The notes under the pieces were generated by a model. That model had not been told where the DNA came from. It searched no databases and worked only from the letters and a program-made list of their open reading frames with translations. From contig NZ_CP147520.1 of the NCBI RefSeq assembly GCF_037201975.1, forward strand, positions 1,984,001 through 2,048,000: a stretch of DNA of 64,000 nucleotides, in the 5' to 3' direction. Position 1 is the first letter of the stretch. The number at the start of each line of letters is the position of its first letter. The DNA is from Streptomyces sp. TG1A-60. Its GTDB lineage: Bacteria > Actinomycetota > Actinomycetes > Streptomycetales > Streptomycetaceae. Shown here piece by piece: positions 17,048-26,202 of this stretch. A program made the translations under genes and the position numbers.

Positions 17048-19501
17048 ATGGCCCGCCGCAGCACGAAGACCCCGCCGCCCGACGACGCGTACGAGGAGCG
17101 GATCCTCGACATCGACGTCGTCGACGAGATGCAGGGCTCCTTCCTGGAGTACGCGTACTCGGTCATCTACTCCCGAGCCCTGCCGGACGCCCGGGACGGC
17201 CTGAAGCCGGTGCACCGCCGGATCGTCTACCAGATGAACGAGATGGGCCTGCGCCCCGACCGCGGCTATGTGAAGTGCGCCCGCGTCGTCGGCGAGGTCA
17301 TGGGTAAGTTGCACCCGCACGGCGACTCCTCGATCTACGACGCCCTGGTGCGCCTCGCCCAGCCCTTCTCCATGCGGCTCCCCCTGGTCGACGGCCACGG
17401 CAACTTCGGCTCGCTGGGCAACGACGACCCGCCGGCCGCCATGCGGTACACCGAGTGCCGGATGGCCGACGCGACGAGCCTGATGACGGAGTCGATCGAG
17501 GAGAACACGGTCGACTTCGCGCCCAACTACGACGGCCAGGAGCAGGAGCCGGTGGCGCTGCCCGCCGCATTCCCGAACCTGCTGGTGAACGGCGCGTCGG
17601 GCATCGCCGTCGGCATGGCCACCAACATGCCGCCGCACAACCTGAGCGAGGTCATCACCGCCGCCCGCCACCTCATCAGGCACCCGAACGCCGACCTGGA
17701 CACGCTGATGAAGCACGTGCCGGGCCCCGACCTGCCCACCGGCGGCCGGATCGTCGGTCTCTCCGGGGTCAGGGACGCGTACGAGACGGGCCGCGGCACC
17801 TTCAAGATCCGCGCCACGGTGGCCGTGGAGAACGTGACGGCCCGCCGCAAGGGCCTCGTCGTCACCGAACTGCCCTTCACCGTCGGCCCGGAGAAGGTGA
17901 TCGCCAAGATCAAGGACCTGGTCGGCTCGAAGAAGCTGCAGGGCATCGCCGACGTCAAGGACCTCACCGACCGCCAGCACGGCCTGCGTCTCGTCATCGA
18001 GATCAAGAACGGCTTCGTGCCTGAGGCCGTTCTCGAGCAGCTCTACAAGCTGACGCCGATGGAGGAGTCCTTCGGCATCAACAACGTGGCCCTGGTCGAC
18101 GGCCAGCCCCTCACTCTGGGCCTCAAGGAGCTCCTGGAGGTCTACCTCGACCACCGCTTCAACGTCGTCCGCCGCCGCTCGGAGTTCCGCCGGGGCAAGA
18201 AGCGTGACCGTCTGCACCTGGTCGAGGGCCTGCTCACGGCCCTGGTCGACATCGACGAGGTCATCCGCCTGATCCGCTCCAGCGAGAACTCCGCGCAGGC
18301 CAAGGAGCGCCTGATGGAGCGTTTCTCCCTGTCGGACATCCAGACGCAGTACATCCTCGACACCCCGCTGCGCCGCCTCACCAAGTTCGACCGCATCGAG
18401 CTGGAGTCCGAGAGGGACAGGCTCAACGCCGAGATCGCGGAGCTGACCCGCATCCTGGATTCGGACGCGGAGCTGCGCAAGCTCGTCTCCTCCGAACTGG
18501 CCTCGGTGGCGAAGAAGTTCGGCACCGAGCGCCGTACGGTGCTGCTGGAGTCCTCGGGCGCCTCGGTGGCGACGGTCCCGCTCCAGGTGGCGGACGACCC
18601 GTGCCGGGTGCTTCTGTCGTCGACGGGTCTGCTGGCCCGTACGGCGGGCGGCGAGTCCTTCGCGGGCGGGGACGGCAAGCGCGCCAAGCACGACGTCATC
18701 GTCTCCGCCGTCCCCGCGACGGCCCGGGGCGAGGTCGGCGTGGTGACCTCCACGGGCCGTCTGCTGCGCCTGAGCGTGGTCGATCTGCCGCAGCTGCCGG
18801 AGACGGCGGCGGCGCCCGGCCTCTCGGGCGGCGCCCCGCTCGCGGAGTTCCTCTCCCTCCAGGACGGCGAGACGGCCATCTGTCTGACGACGCTCGACGA
18901 GTCGTCGCCCGGCCTGGCCATCGGCACCGAGCAGGGCGTCGTCAAGCGCGTGGTCGCCGACTACCCCTCCAACAAGGAGGAGCTGGAGGTCATCACCCTC
19001 AAGGAGGGCGACCGGATCGTCGGCGCCGTCGAGCTGCGCACCGGCGAGGAGGATCTGGTCTTCATCACGGACGACGCGCAGCTGCTGCGCTACCAGGCCT
19101 CCCAGGTCCGCCCGCAGGGCCGTCCGGCCGGCGGTATGACCGGCATCAAGCTCACCGAGGGCGCCAAGGTCATCTCCTTCACGGCCGTCGACCCGGCCGC
19201 GGACGCCGTCGTCTTCACGGTGGCGGGCTCCCGGGGCACGCTCGACGACTCCGTCCAGACCACCGCCAAGCTCACCCCGTTCGACCAGTACCCCCGCAAG
19301 GGCCGCGCCACGGGCGGCGTCCGCTGCCAGCGGTTCCTCAGGGGCGAGGACTGCCTGTCCATCGCCTGGGCGGGCCCCGCCCCGGCCCGCGCCGCCCAGA
19401 AGAACGGCACCCCGGCCGACCTCCCCGAGATGGACCCGCGCCGCGACGGCTCGGGCGTGTCCCTGGGCAAGACGGTGTCGTCGGTGGCGGGGCCGGTGTG
19501 A
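17048..19501 (+). CDS. parC: DNA topoisomerase IV subunit A
   Basis: 817 residues. The N-terminal GyrA/ParC breakage-reunion domain is complete, with the active-site Tyr in [10 protein letters not shown] (near residue 138) and the quinolone-region sequence [17 protein letters not shown]. The C-terminal beta-pinwheel has several blades but no GyrA-box of the QRRGGKG type, which favours ParC over GyrA. It lies about 12 kb from parE and far from any gyrB, as in other Streptomyces. With ParE it decatenates chromosomes. Start follows AAGAGGAG. Confidence 0.92.
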   Translation: MARRSTKTPPPDDAYEERILDIDVVDEMQGSFLEYAYSVIYSRALPDARDGLKPVHRRIVYQMNEMGLRPDRGYVKCARVVGEVMGKLHPHGDSSIYDALVRLAQPFSMRLPLVDGHGNFGSLGNDDPPAAMRYTECRMADATSLMTESIEENTVDFAPNYDGQEQEPVALPAAFPNLLVNGASGIAVGMATNMPPHNLSEVITAARHLIRHPNADLDTLMKHVPGPDLPTGGRIVGLSGVRDAYETGRGTFKIRATVAVENVTARRKGLVVTELPFTVGPEKVIAKIKDLVGSKKLQGIADVKDLTDRQHGLRLVIEIKNGFVPEAVLEQLYKLTPMEESFGINNVALVDGQPLTLGLKELLEVYLDHRFNVVRRRSEFRRGKKRDRLHLVEGLLTALVDIDEVIRLIRSSENSAQAKERLMERFSLSDIQTQYILDTPLRRLTKFDRIELESERDRLNAEIAELTRILDSDAELRKLVSSELASVAKKFGTERRTVLLESSGASVATVPLQVADDPCRVLLSSTGLLARTAGGESFAGGDGKRAKHDVIVSAVPATARGEVGVVTSTGRLLRLSVVDLPQLPETAAAPGLSGGAPLAEFLSLQDGETAICLTTLDESSPGLAIGTEQGVVKRVVADYPSNKEELEVITLKEGDRIVGAVELRTGEEDLVFITDDAQLLRYQASQVRPQGRPAGGMTGIKLTEGAKVISFTAVDPAADAVVFTVAGSRGTLDDSVQTTAKLTPFDQYPRKGRATGGVRCQRFLRGEDCLSIAWAGPAPARAAQKNGTPADLPEMDPRRDGSGVSLGKTVSSVAGPV

Positions 19502-19555
19502 GCGGGGGCCGGGCCCTTCGCGGGCGGGCGTAGCGAGCGGCCGTTGGCGGCGCGG

Positions 19556-20689
19556 TCAGAGACCGTCGTACGGGCCCTCGGGTACGTCGGGCTCCTCGGC
19601 CTCCGCCTCCTGTACGTAGCGCAGGACGCCCCACATGCTGTGTTCGTCGGCGTGTGGGGCGTCGTCCTTGCAGGCCTCCAGCTCCTTGCTCAGGGCCGTG
19701 CCGTCGATCCCCGATCCGATGAGCACGAGCTGACTGAGACGGCTCTCGTCACCGTTCTCGTCACCGCCCGTCCAGGGCTCGGGATAGAACCGCAAGAAAC
19801 GCCCGACGGCATGCACGGCGTAACGGTTCCGGAGGTCGTACGGCCCGAAGTCGACGTACCCCTTGATGCGGTAGAGCCCATCGGGCCTGCTGTCGAGGAA
19901 GTCCATGAGCCGGCGGGGATGCAACGGAACGCCGGAGACGAAGGCGACGCTGTCGTAGCCGGAGTGCAGATGCCCGACGTGGTCGTCCCCGTCCTCGCCA
20001 TGGGTGTGCCGATGCAGGTCGTCGAAGGAGAGCTGGCCGATGCGCTCCTCTGAGGGCCGGCAGTCGAAGAGGAACTCGGGATCGACCCGCCCGTAGGTGG
20101 CGGGCACCACGGCCGCACGGTCACTGAGCGAGCGGACGAGCGACAGGACGCGCTCCCCGTCCTCGGCCCGGTCGAGCTTGTTGACGACGACGAGGTCGGC
20201 GATGGCGAGATGCCGGTCCGTCTCGGGATGGCGCTGCCGGGTCTCGAGGAACTCGGCCGCGTCGACGACTTCGACGAGCCCGCCGTACACCACCCGGGGA
20301 TTCTCACTGGCGAGCACCATCCGCACGAGTTCCCGCGGTTCCGCGAGACCACTGGCCTCAATGACGATGACATCGATCCCGGCGGCGGGCTCGGCAAGCC
20401 GCCCCAGACAGACATCCAGCTCACTGACGTCGACGGCACAGCACAGACACCCGTTGCCCAACGACACGGTGGAGTCCCCGAGTGCCCCGGCCACCGCCAT
20501 CACGTCGATCTCGATGGCTCCGAAGTCATTGACGACAGCACCGATACGGCTGCCACCGCTGCGGTGGAGGAGGTGATTGAGCAGGGTGGTCTTACCCGAA
20601 CCGAGAAACCCGGCGAGGACGACGACCGGGATCTGCCGCGCCCCCTGCGGACTCGGACTCGGACTCTGAATCGACGACTGGCTCAACAC
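19556..20689 (-). CDS. CobW/COG0523 family GTP-binding metallochaperone-like protein
   Basis: 377 residues. G1 motif GFLGSGKTTLLNH lies near residue 22, the diagnostic metal-binding CLCC in GNGCLCCAV near residue 80, and a guanine-specificity motif NKLD near residue 150. A His-rich loop (HRHTHGEDGDDHVGHLH) near residue 225 and the C-terminal CobW domain follow. Members deliver zinc or cobalt to target enzymes. Which metal applies here is not shown, and I see no Zur-like site upstream. GTG start at 20689 follows GGGAGAGAGG. Confidence 0.88.
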   Translation of the reverse strand: MLSQSSIQSPSPSPQGARQIPVVVLAGFLGSGKTTLLNHLLHRSGGSRIGAVVNDFGAIEIDVMAVAGALGDSTVSLGNGCLCCAVDVSELDVCLGRLAEPAAGIDVIVIEASGLAEPRELVRMVLASENPRVVYGGLVEVVDAAEFLETRQRHPETDRHLAIADLVVVNKLDRAEDGERVLSLVRSLSDRAAVVPATYGRVDPEFLFDCRPSEERIGQLSFDDLHRHTHGEDGDDHVGHLHSGYDSVAFVSGVPLHPRRLMDFLDSRPDGLYRIKGYVDFGPYDLRNRYAVHAVGRFLRFYPEPWTGGDENGDESRLSQLVLIGSGIDGTALSKELEACKDDAPHADEHSMWGVLRYVQEAEAEEPDVPEGPYDGL

Positions 20690-21055
20690 GCGTCCTCTCT
20701 CCCACCGTTGCGTGCGCCGGCTCGCGACCGGCCACCGCACGAGGACGGCTCATGGACCGGCTCTCGCCGGAACGCCGCAGCTCTCGTGCGTCCCTTGCAT
20801 GCCGCCCCAGGATACGAGTGGTCCCGAACGCCCCGGGGAGTGAACGATTGTCAGCGGCGCCCGCGGGGCACACGTTGGGCATGGCGCCGATTCGCGCGAC
20901 CCGCACATCCCTCTGTGCGCCTCCTCTCCGCCTCCCAGCCGACCAGTGCCGCTCGGACACACTGGAGGCGGCAAGCGCCGCCCACCGCTCGCCGGTCCCC
21001 ACCTGTCGCCCCACTTCCGACGACCGGCGGACGGCTGCCTGAACCGGGGGTTGAC
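20690..21055. other. Divergent intergenic region between CobW gene and DUF6082 gene
   Basis: 366 bases of GC-rich sequence with no supported gene. Presumably carries both promoters. Nothing distinctive seen. Confidence 0.35.
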
Positions 21056-21571
21056 ATGATCACACAGAACATTGGGACAGGGAGGTGGGGCTCCGCCGCC
21101 CGGCAGAGGCTTGCGTCGACCGCGCACGCCCTGGCGAAGCGAAGCTCCCGACAGCGCAAGCGCGCCGCACTCGCCGAGCAACACCGACTGCACTTCGACC
21201 TGCTGTGCAGGGCCATGGCCGACCCCGCGCTGGCCGCCGTGCTCGATACCTATGAGAGCGACACCCCACCGGAGCGACAGCGTCAGTACCTCTTCGCCAA
21301 CGCTCTCTACGTCAACGCCCTGTACTTTCACCGCATCGGGGCGCTCAGTCTGCCGGAGCTGTACGGACACCTGCGGGTGATGTCCCGCAACACGATCTTC
21401 CGGGACTACTGGGCCGCCACCCGTCATCACCGGGAGAGCCTGCCGGACACATCCGACGAAGCGGCGCTCGGCGAGATGATGAACCGTCTGGTGGAGGAAA
21501 TGAACAAACTGGTCGAGGAGCACGACGACGGTGACGAATGGTGGGTCATAGGGCAACCGCCGGACGAGTGA
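21056..21571 (+). CDS. DUF6082 family protein
   Basis: 171 residues, soluble and mostly helical. The core (HRLHFDLLCRAMADPALAAVLD near residue 45 and RQYLFANALYVNALYFHRIG near residue 80) matches the streptomycete DUF6082 family, of unknown function. The C-terminus is acidic. No membrane or catalytic motif is visible. The start ATG has only a weak G-rich site. Such proteins are numerous in Streptomyces and often lie beside small regulatory genes like the one that follows. Confidence 0.72.
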   Translation: MITQNIGTGRWGSAARQRLASTAHALAKRSSRQRKRAALAEQHRLHFDLLCRAMADPALAAVLDTYESDTPPERQRQYLFANALYVNALYFHRIGALSLPELYGHLRVMSRNTIFRDYWAATRHHRESLPDTSDEAALGEMMNRLVEEMNKLVEEHDDGDEWWVIGQPPDE

Positions 21572-21681
21572 TTCACACTCAAGTCCCTTGGTTCGGCGAG
21601 ACGTTCGGACGGCAAGACCGATACTCTGCCCGCATCCTGCCCAGGAGGAACATCCTGCTCAGGTCATTGCATGTGCGGCGT

Positions 21682-21715
21682 AGGGCTGCAGATCCCCACC
21701 CGAGGCAGCAGCCCT
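21682..21715 (+). terminator. Hairpin terminator after DUF6082 gene
   Basis: Stem AGGGCTGC / GCAGCCCT with an 18-base loop followed by TTTCAT, about 110 bases beyond the stop at 21571. Confidence 0.6.
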
Positions 21716-21833
21716 TTCATGAGCATCCGTGGGCCCGCTCATTGAATCGATCGGACGCAAGATGGGCCATCAGCCCGCGCAGCGCTCCGCTCACGTGTGG
21801 GCCCATCCCTCTCGATTGCCCTAGGAACCGGAC

Positions 21834-22070
21834 TTGAAGATCGTGCGTCGAGTCGGCGCCTCGCCCAAGGAGCGCGGCAGCGCCACGGGCCAGACCTGCC
21901 CCGACATCTTCGAACTCAGTGACGGAAACTTCGCCGTCATCGGCACGGAAGCCACCACCTCTCTCGACAGCGAACTGCCGCCCGACGCAGCGCGCGCCGA
22001 CTACGAACGCATCGTCGTCATCAGCCGCGAAACCCTCATCCGCGCCAAGGCGGACATCCCCGACGTCTGA
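21834..22070 (+). CDS. Small conserved hypothetical protein (streptomycete)
   Basis: 78 residues with TTG start after AGGAACC. The sequence contains GQTCPDIFELSDGNFAVIG, a motif common to a family of small Streptomyces proteins that are usually next to HTH or DUF genes. No domain with known function. A single Cys is present and no membrane segment. Confidence 0.65.
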   Translation: MKIVRRVGASPKERGSATGQTCPDIFELSDGNFAVIGTEATTSLDSELPPDAARADYERIVVISRETLIRAKADIPDV

Positions 22071-22279
22071 CGCCGCCGTGTGACGGTCCGGGACATCCCC
22101 ATGCCCCGGACCGTTCCCACGCCGACGGCACAGGTGCTTGACACGTGGCGGTCGATCAGCGCCCGTGACAAACGCCTTCCTCCTGTTCGAAACCGTGCTG
22201 GCGGAGCTCCACCGCGGCACGCCTCCATCCACGGCCCGAGAGGACAGTCCAGCGCTCGTCTACAGGTCACGGCCCCTGT

Positions 22280-23452
22280 TCAGCCGACTCTGACCACCGG
22301 AACCGCCACCGGCGCTCCCGGCCCCACGTACCGTGCCGCCGGGCGAATGATCTTCGAGTCCTCCGCCTGTTCGAGGATGTTGGCGCTCCAGCCGACGGTA
22401 CGGGCCGCCGCGAAGGTGGGGGTGAACATCTCGCGGGGCAAACCGCAGAGCTCCATGACGACGCCGGCGTAGAACTCGATGTTCGTGTGCAGCGCGCGGC
22501 CGGGCTTCAGTTCGGCGAGAATCGACTCGACCTTGCGTTCCACCTCCACCGCGAAGGCGACCCGCGGGCCCCCGAACTGCTCCGCGATGCCGCGGAGCAT
22601 GCGGGAACGAGGATCCTCCGTGCGGTAGACGGGGTGGCCGAAGCCCATGATCCGGTCGCCGGAGAGGACGCGTTCGCGGATCCAGGAGTCGATGCGTTCG
22701 GGGGTCCCGATGGCGTCGAGGGTGTCCAGGGCGCGGCTCGGGGCACCGCCGTGGAGAGGACCGGAGAGCGCACCCACGGCACCCACGAGGCACGCCGCCA
22801 CGTCCGCGCCCGTCGACGTGATCACTCGCGCCGTGAAGGTTGACGCGTTGAATCCATGGTCAATGGTGGAGATCAGGTATTGCTCGATCGCCCGTGCCCG
22901 CAGTGGATCCGGTGCCGAACCGGTCAACATGTAGAGGTAGTTCGCGGCGTACGGAAGGTCGTCTCGCGGCTCGATCGGATCCTGTCCCCGTCCCAGCCGG
23001 TACAAGGCCGTGAGCAGGGTGGGCACGGCAGCCGACACGGCCAGCGCGTCCGCGCGGCGCCGGTCCGCGTCGAGGTCGTACACCGGCCGGAATCCCCTGG
23101 AGGCGCCGAACAGCGACAGGGCGGTGCGGAGGCCGGACAGCGGTCCGGAGTGGGCGCTCGCCGTCGCGATCGCGGGCAGCGCTGCTCTTACGTCGTCGGG
23201 CAGCCGACGCAGGAGGCGGACCCGGGCGGCGAACGCGGCCCGCTGCGTCGCGTCCGGCAGTTCGCCGTGGACCATCAGGTGCCAGACGTCCTCGAAGTCA
23301 CGGGTCTGCGCGAGTTCGACGGCCGAGTACTGGCGGTAGTGGTAGAAGCCCTCCTGCCCTCTGACGTCACCCAATGAGGTGTCGGTGACGACGACGCCCG
23401 CGAGTCCTCGCGGCACGTCGACGGGGGCGGTCGCGGCACGGTCGATCGGCAT
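22280..23452 (-). CDS. Citrate synthase family protein
   Basis: 390 residues, complete citrate synthase fold. Substrate His residues lie in GPLHGGAPS (near residue 236) and GFGHPVYR (near residue 273). The segment that usually reads NVDFY with the catalytic Asp is NIEFYAG here (near residue 325), so Glu replaces Asp. It could be a 2-methylcitrate or citrate synthase with changed activity. A strong AAGGAGGAG site precedes the ATG. It is divergent from a second citrate synthase homologue with a DNA-binding domain, sharing a 97-base control region. Confidence 0.88.
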   Translation of the reverse strand: MPIDRAATAPVDVPRGLAGVVVTDTSLGDVRGQEGFYHYRQYSAVELAQTRDFEDVWHLMVHGELPDATQRAAFAARVRLLRRLPDDVRAALPAIATASAHSGPLSGLRTALSLFGASRGFRPVYDLDADRRRADALAVSAAVPTLLTALYRLGRGQDPIEPRDDLPYAANYLYMLTGSAPDPLRARAIEQYLISTIDHGFNASTFTARVITSTGADVAACLVGAVGALSGPLHGGAPSRALDTLDAIGTPERIDSWIRERVLSGDRIMGFGHPVYRTEDPRSRMLRGIAEQFGGPRVAFAVEVERKVESILAELKPGRALHTNIEFYAGVVMELCGLPREMFTPTFAAARTVGWSANILEQAEDSKIIRPAARYVGPGAPVAVPVVRVG

Positions 23453-23485
23453 GTCTCCTCCTTGGACTTGATTCGACTGTCCATG

Positions 23486-23520
23486 ATTGACTCATTCCTG
23501 TCAATATTGATTGAATCAAT
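23486..23520. promoter_or_regulatory. Paired inverted repeats between divergent citrate synthase genes
   Basis: Two adjacent AT-rich palindromes built from TTGA/TCAA half-sites: ATTGAC-8-GTCAAT (23486-23505) and ATTGATT-G-AATCAAT (23506-23520). They lie in the middle of the 97-base gap between divergent genes. An obvious candidate binder is the HTH-containing citrate synthase encoded just to the right. This is inference. Confidence 0.7.
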
Positions 23521-23549
23521 GTAATATCTGCACGGATACGGTGGCGTCC

Positions 23550-24830
23550 ATGACGGAGCAAGGCGATCGAGAATCTGCGAGTGCGGCGAACACCCCCGCC
23601 TACGCCGGCCGACGGCTCACGACCCGGGAGACCGCGGAACTCCTCGGCGTGAAACCGGAGACCGTGTACGCGTACGTGAGCCGCGGGCAGCTCAGCAGCC
23701 GACGTGATCCCGGTGGGCGGGGCAGCACCTTCGCCGCCGAGGAGGTGGCGGCGCTCGCCCGTCGCAACAGGCGGGAGAGCAGCGGAAGCCCTGCCACAGA
23801 TGGCGAACTCGCCGTCCGTACCCGGCTCACCCTCATCGAGGATGACCGCTACTACTTCCGCGGGGTCGACGCCACCGAACTCGCCGCGCACCGCTCCTAC
23901 GAAGAGGTCGCCGAGTGGCTGTGGACGGGGGAGCTGCGGCCCGGCGTCACCTTCACCGCCCCGAAGGCGTCCGCCACCGCCGCCCGCCGGGCGGTGGACG
24001 CGCTGCCGGAGCACAGCGGGCCCCTGGACCGGCTTCGGGTGGCGGCGATCGCCGCCTCGGCGGCGGACCCCCTGCGCTTCGACCTCTCCGAGGAGGCCGT
24101 CCTCGGCACCGCCCGCACCCTCATCCCCACCCTCGTCGGCGCCCTCCCGCCGGTCCTGCGCTCCCACCGTGACTCGGGGCCGCTGGCCGACCGCCTCTGG
24201 GCGAGGCTCAGCGCCCGTACCCCCGACACTGCGTCACTGCATGTCCTGAACACGGCACTCGGGCTGCTCGTCGATCACGACCTGGCCGCCTCCACACTCG
24301 CTGTCCGTGTCGCGGCGTCGGCCCGCGCCCACGTGTACGCGGCCGTTTCGGCGGGGCTGGGCGCGCTCGAAGGCCCGCTGCACGGCGCGGCCAGCGCGCT
24401 CGCCCACCGGCTGCTTCTCGACGTACTGGACCAGGGCGACGCCGCCCCGGTGATCGCGGACGAACTGCGGGCCGGCCGCAGCATCGCCGGGCTAGGCCAC
24501 CGCCTGTACCCGGGCGAGGATCCACGCGCGCGTGTCCTGTTCGCGATCCTGGAGGACGTGCCCCGGGCGGCACCGGCCATCGCCGCCGCCCGCGACATCG
24601 TGGCGACCGCCGCCCGCCACACGCCCCTGCACGCCAACGTCGACCTGGCACTCGCGGTCTTCACCGTCTCCTACGGCATGCCCTCCTCCGCGGGCGAGAC
24701 CGTCTTCGCCGTGGCCCGCACGGCGGGCTGGATCGCTCATGCTCTGGAGGAGTACGGGGAACGCCCGCTGCGGATGCGCCCGAGCGGCCAGTACGTGGGA
24801 GCGCGCCCGCCGCAACCGCTCCCGGGGTGA
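23550..24830 (+). CDS. Citrate synthase homologue with N-terminal helix-turn-helix domain
   Basis: 426 residues. Residues about 20-70 form a MerR/excisionase-type HTH (RLTTRETAELLGVKPETVYAYVSRG); residues about 90-420 are a citrate synthase domain with GPLHGAAS, GLGHRLYPG and HANVDLALAVF, so both His and the Asp are present. The fusion suggests a regulator that senses acyl-CoA or oxaloacetate, or an enzyme that represses its own region. The start ATG at 23550 is close to the palindromic operator. Divergent from the gene at 22280. Similar HTH-citrate synthases occur in actinobacteria but their role is poorly known. Confidence 0.87.
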   Translation: MTEQGDRESASAANTPAYAGRRLTTRETAELLGVKPETVYAYVSRGQLSSRRDPGGRGSTFAAEEVAALARRNRRESSGSPATDGELAVRTRLTLIEDDRYYFRGVDATELAAHRSYEEVAEWLWTGELRPGVTFTAPKASATAARRAVDALPEHSGPLDRLRVAAIAASAADPLRFDLSEEAVLGTARTLIPTLVGALPPVLRSHRDSGPLADRLWARLSARTPDTASLHVLNTALGLLVDHDLAASTLAVRVAASARAHVYAAVSAGLGALEGPLHGAASALAHRLLLDVLDQGDAAPVIADELRAGRSIAGLGHRLYPGEDPRARVLFAILEDVPRAAPAIAAARDIVATAARHTPLHANVDLALAVFTVSYGMPSSAGETVFAVARTAGWIAHALEEYGERPLRMRPSGQYVGARPPQPLPG

Positions 24831-24932
24831 ACCCATGCAGCACTTCATGCTCCACAACCCTGAGTCCCCGACGCGCCCCTGGCGCCCCTGTCGCCGCCCC
24901 TTCGGCCCGGCCGGAAGTCACTCATGCGCAAC

Positions 24933-24951
24933 TCAGGTTAGGCTCACCTCT
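24933..24951 (+). promoter_or_regulatory. Iron box (DmdR1/IdeR-type operator)
   Basis: TCAGGTTAGGCTCACCTCT matches the actinobacterial iron-box consensus TTAGGTTAGGCTAACCTAA at 15 of 19 positions, including the central AGGTTAGGCT and ACCT. It ends directly at the GTG start of the sucrase/ferredoxin-like gene, so binding of the iron-loaded repressor would block its transcription. Confidence 0.78.
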
Positions 24952-25890
24952 GTGAGTACGTGCACATCCGCGTCCCGACACCTCGACGAGCCTCTCGCGG
25001 GGACCGCCGCCACGGCGAGGACATGGCTGCTGCTGGAACAGCCGGGACCCTGGGGCGTCAAGGCGCTCACTTCGAGCCACCTGGATCCCGCGCTCGGCCA
25101 CGCCCTCGAAGCGGCGGCGGAGGGTACCGGCGTACGCGTGGCGCTCATCCGGCGCCCCGGCCGCCACGCGGACTGCCGTGAGGTCCGTGAGCGGCGTGTG
25201 TACGCGGCTCACACCTCTCCCGGGAACATCTGGCTGCACAGCGCCACGACGTCCGACCCCCGGCAACTGCTCGACCTCGATCTCGCCGCCCTCGGCAGGG
25301 GCGACCATCGCACCTTCGGGACGGTTCTGCAGGGCCGACCCCACACCGGCGACCCCCTCGCGCTCGTCTGCACCAACGGCAAGCGCGACCGCTGCTGCGC
25401 CCTCCTCGGCCGCCCGCTCGCCGCCGAACTGGCCGCCTCCGGACTCGAAGGCACCTGGGAGGTCACCCATCTGGGCGGTCACCGTTTCTCGCCGACCCTG
25501 CTCGTGCTGCCCTTCGGATACGTGTACGGCCGCGCCGAGGCCCCTCACGTCAAGGAGGTCCTTCACGGCGTACGGGATGGACGGATCGTCACGGAGGGGT
25601 GCCGCGGGAACTCCGCCTGGGAGCGCCCCGGACAGGCGGCCGAGCTGGCGGTGCGCACGGAGACGGGCGAGGACGCGGCCGACGCGCTCACCGTCGTCCG
25701 CACGGACGGCACGGCACCCCGCTGGACGGTGACCGTCACCCACGCCGACGGCCGCCGCTGGACCGTCGCCGTCACCCAGGGCGCCCCCCAGCCGCCCCGC
25801 CCGGAAAGCTGCGGGTCCCCGCTCGGCTCCCCCGCCACGATGGACGTCATGACCGTACGAGAACTCGCCCCGGCCGCACCGACGCGCTAG
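24952..25890 (+). CDS. Sucrase/ferredoxin-like protein (thioredoxin-like 2Fe-2S fold)
   Basis: 312 residues of the Suc_Fer-like family. Cys residues fitting an Fe-S site are in VCTNGKRDRCCALLG (near residues 142-150) and GCRGNSAWERPGQ (near residue 220), with HLGGHRFSPTLLVLP between them, a family signature. An iron box overlaps the promoter/start region, so the gene is probably expressed under iron starvation, and a role in iron or siderophore metabolism is reasonable. GTG start at 24952 is chosen because it follows the iron box and matches the family start. The mRNA may have little or no leader. Confidence 0.85.
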   Translation: MSTCTSASRHLDEPLAGTAATARTWLLLEQPGPWGVKALTSSHLDPALGHALEAAAEGTGVRVALIRRPGRHADCREVRERRVYAAHTSPGNIWLHSATTSDPRQLLDLDLAALGRGDHRTFGTVLQGRPHTGDPLALVCTNGKRDRCCALLGRPLAAELAASGLEGTWEVTHLGGHRFSPTLLVLPFGYVYGRAEAPHVKEVLHGVRDGRIVTEGCRGNSAWERPGQAAELAVRTETGEDAADALTVVRTDGTAPRWTVTVTHADGRRWTVAVTQGAPQPPRPESCGSPLGSPATMDVMTVRELAPAAPTR

Positions 25891-26007
25891 AAGTGCCCTG
25901 AAGATCTTGAAATCGCGCCCGGCTTGCACCCATTCACTCCGATTGACATCTACCGGCGATCCGGGGCGAGCCGGGCGGCCAGAGCAAGATCTTCATCGGC
26001 CTTCTAG
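25887..26007. repeat. 23-bp imperfect inverted repeats flanking a 75-base segment
   Basis: Left arm at 25887-25909 and right arm at 25985-26007 are inverted copies. CAAGATCTTCA and CTTCTAG match exactly (18 of 23 positions), separated by five differing bases. The left arm contains the stop codon of the preceding gene. The layout resembles a small non-coding mobile element remnant; no coding sequence is inside. The rest of the gap to 26202 shows nothing else. Confidence 0.45.
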
Positions 26008-26202
26008 GGCGTGTTTCGAAAGTCCCGTCTGGCTCGCGTCCCGTCCCAGCGGCTCCCAGACCGACTGCCGGACGGACTGCCGGCCACCCGGCATCCAGGC
26101 TCAGGACGCCGCTCCGCCCCCTCGCCGCACAGGAACCCGCGCCTGAGATCCGCGCCACACCCCACTACGGCCGGCCCGCCCCGTCCACGTACCGTCGTGG
26201 GT

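Noticed and set aside
16961-18691. Long minus-strand ORF opposite parC
   Set aside because: Shadow frame of a highly conserved plus-strand gene.
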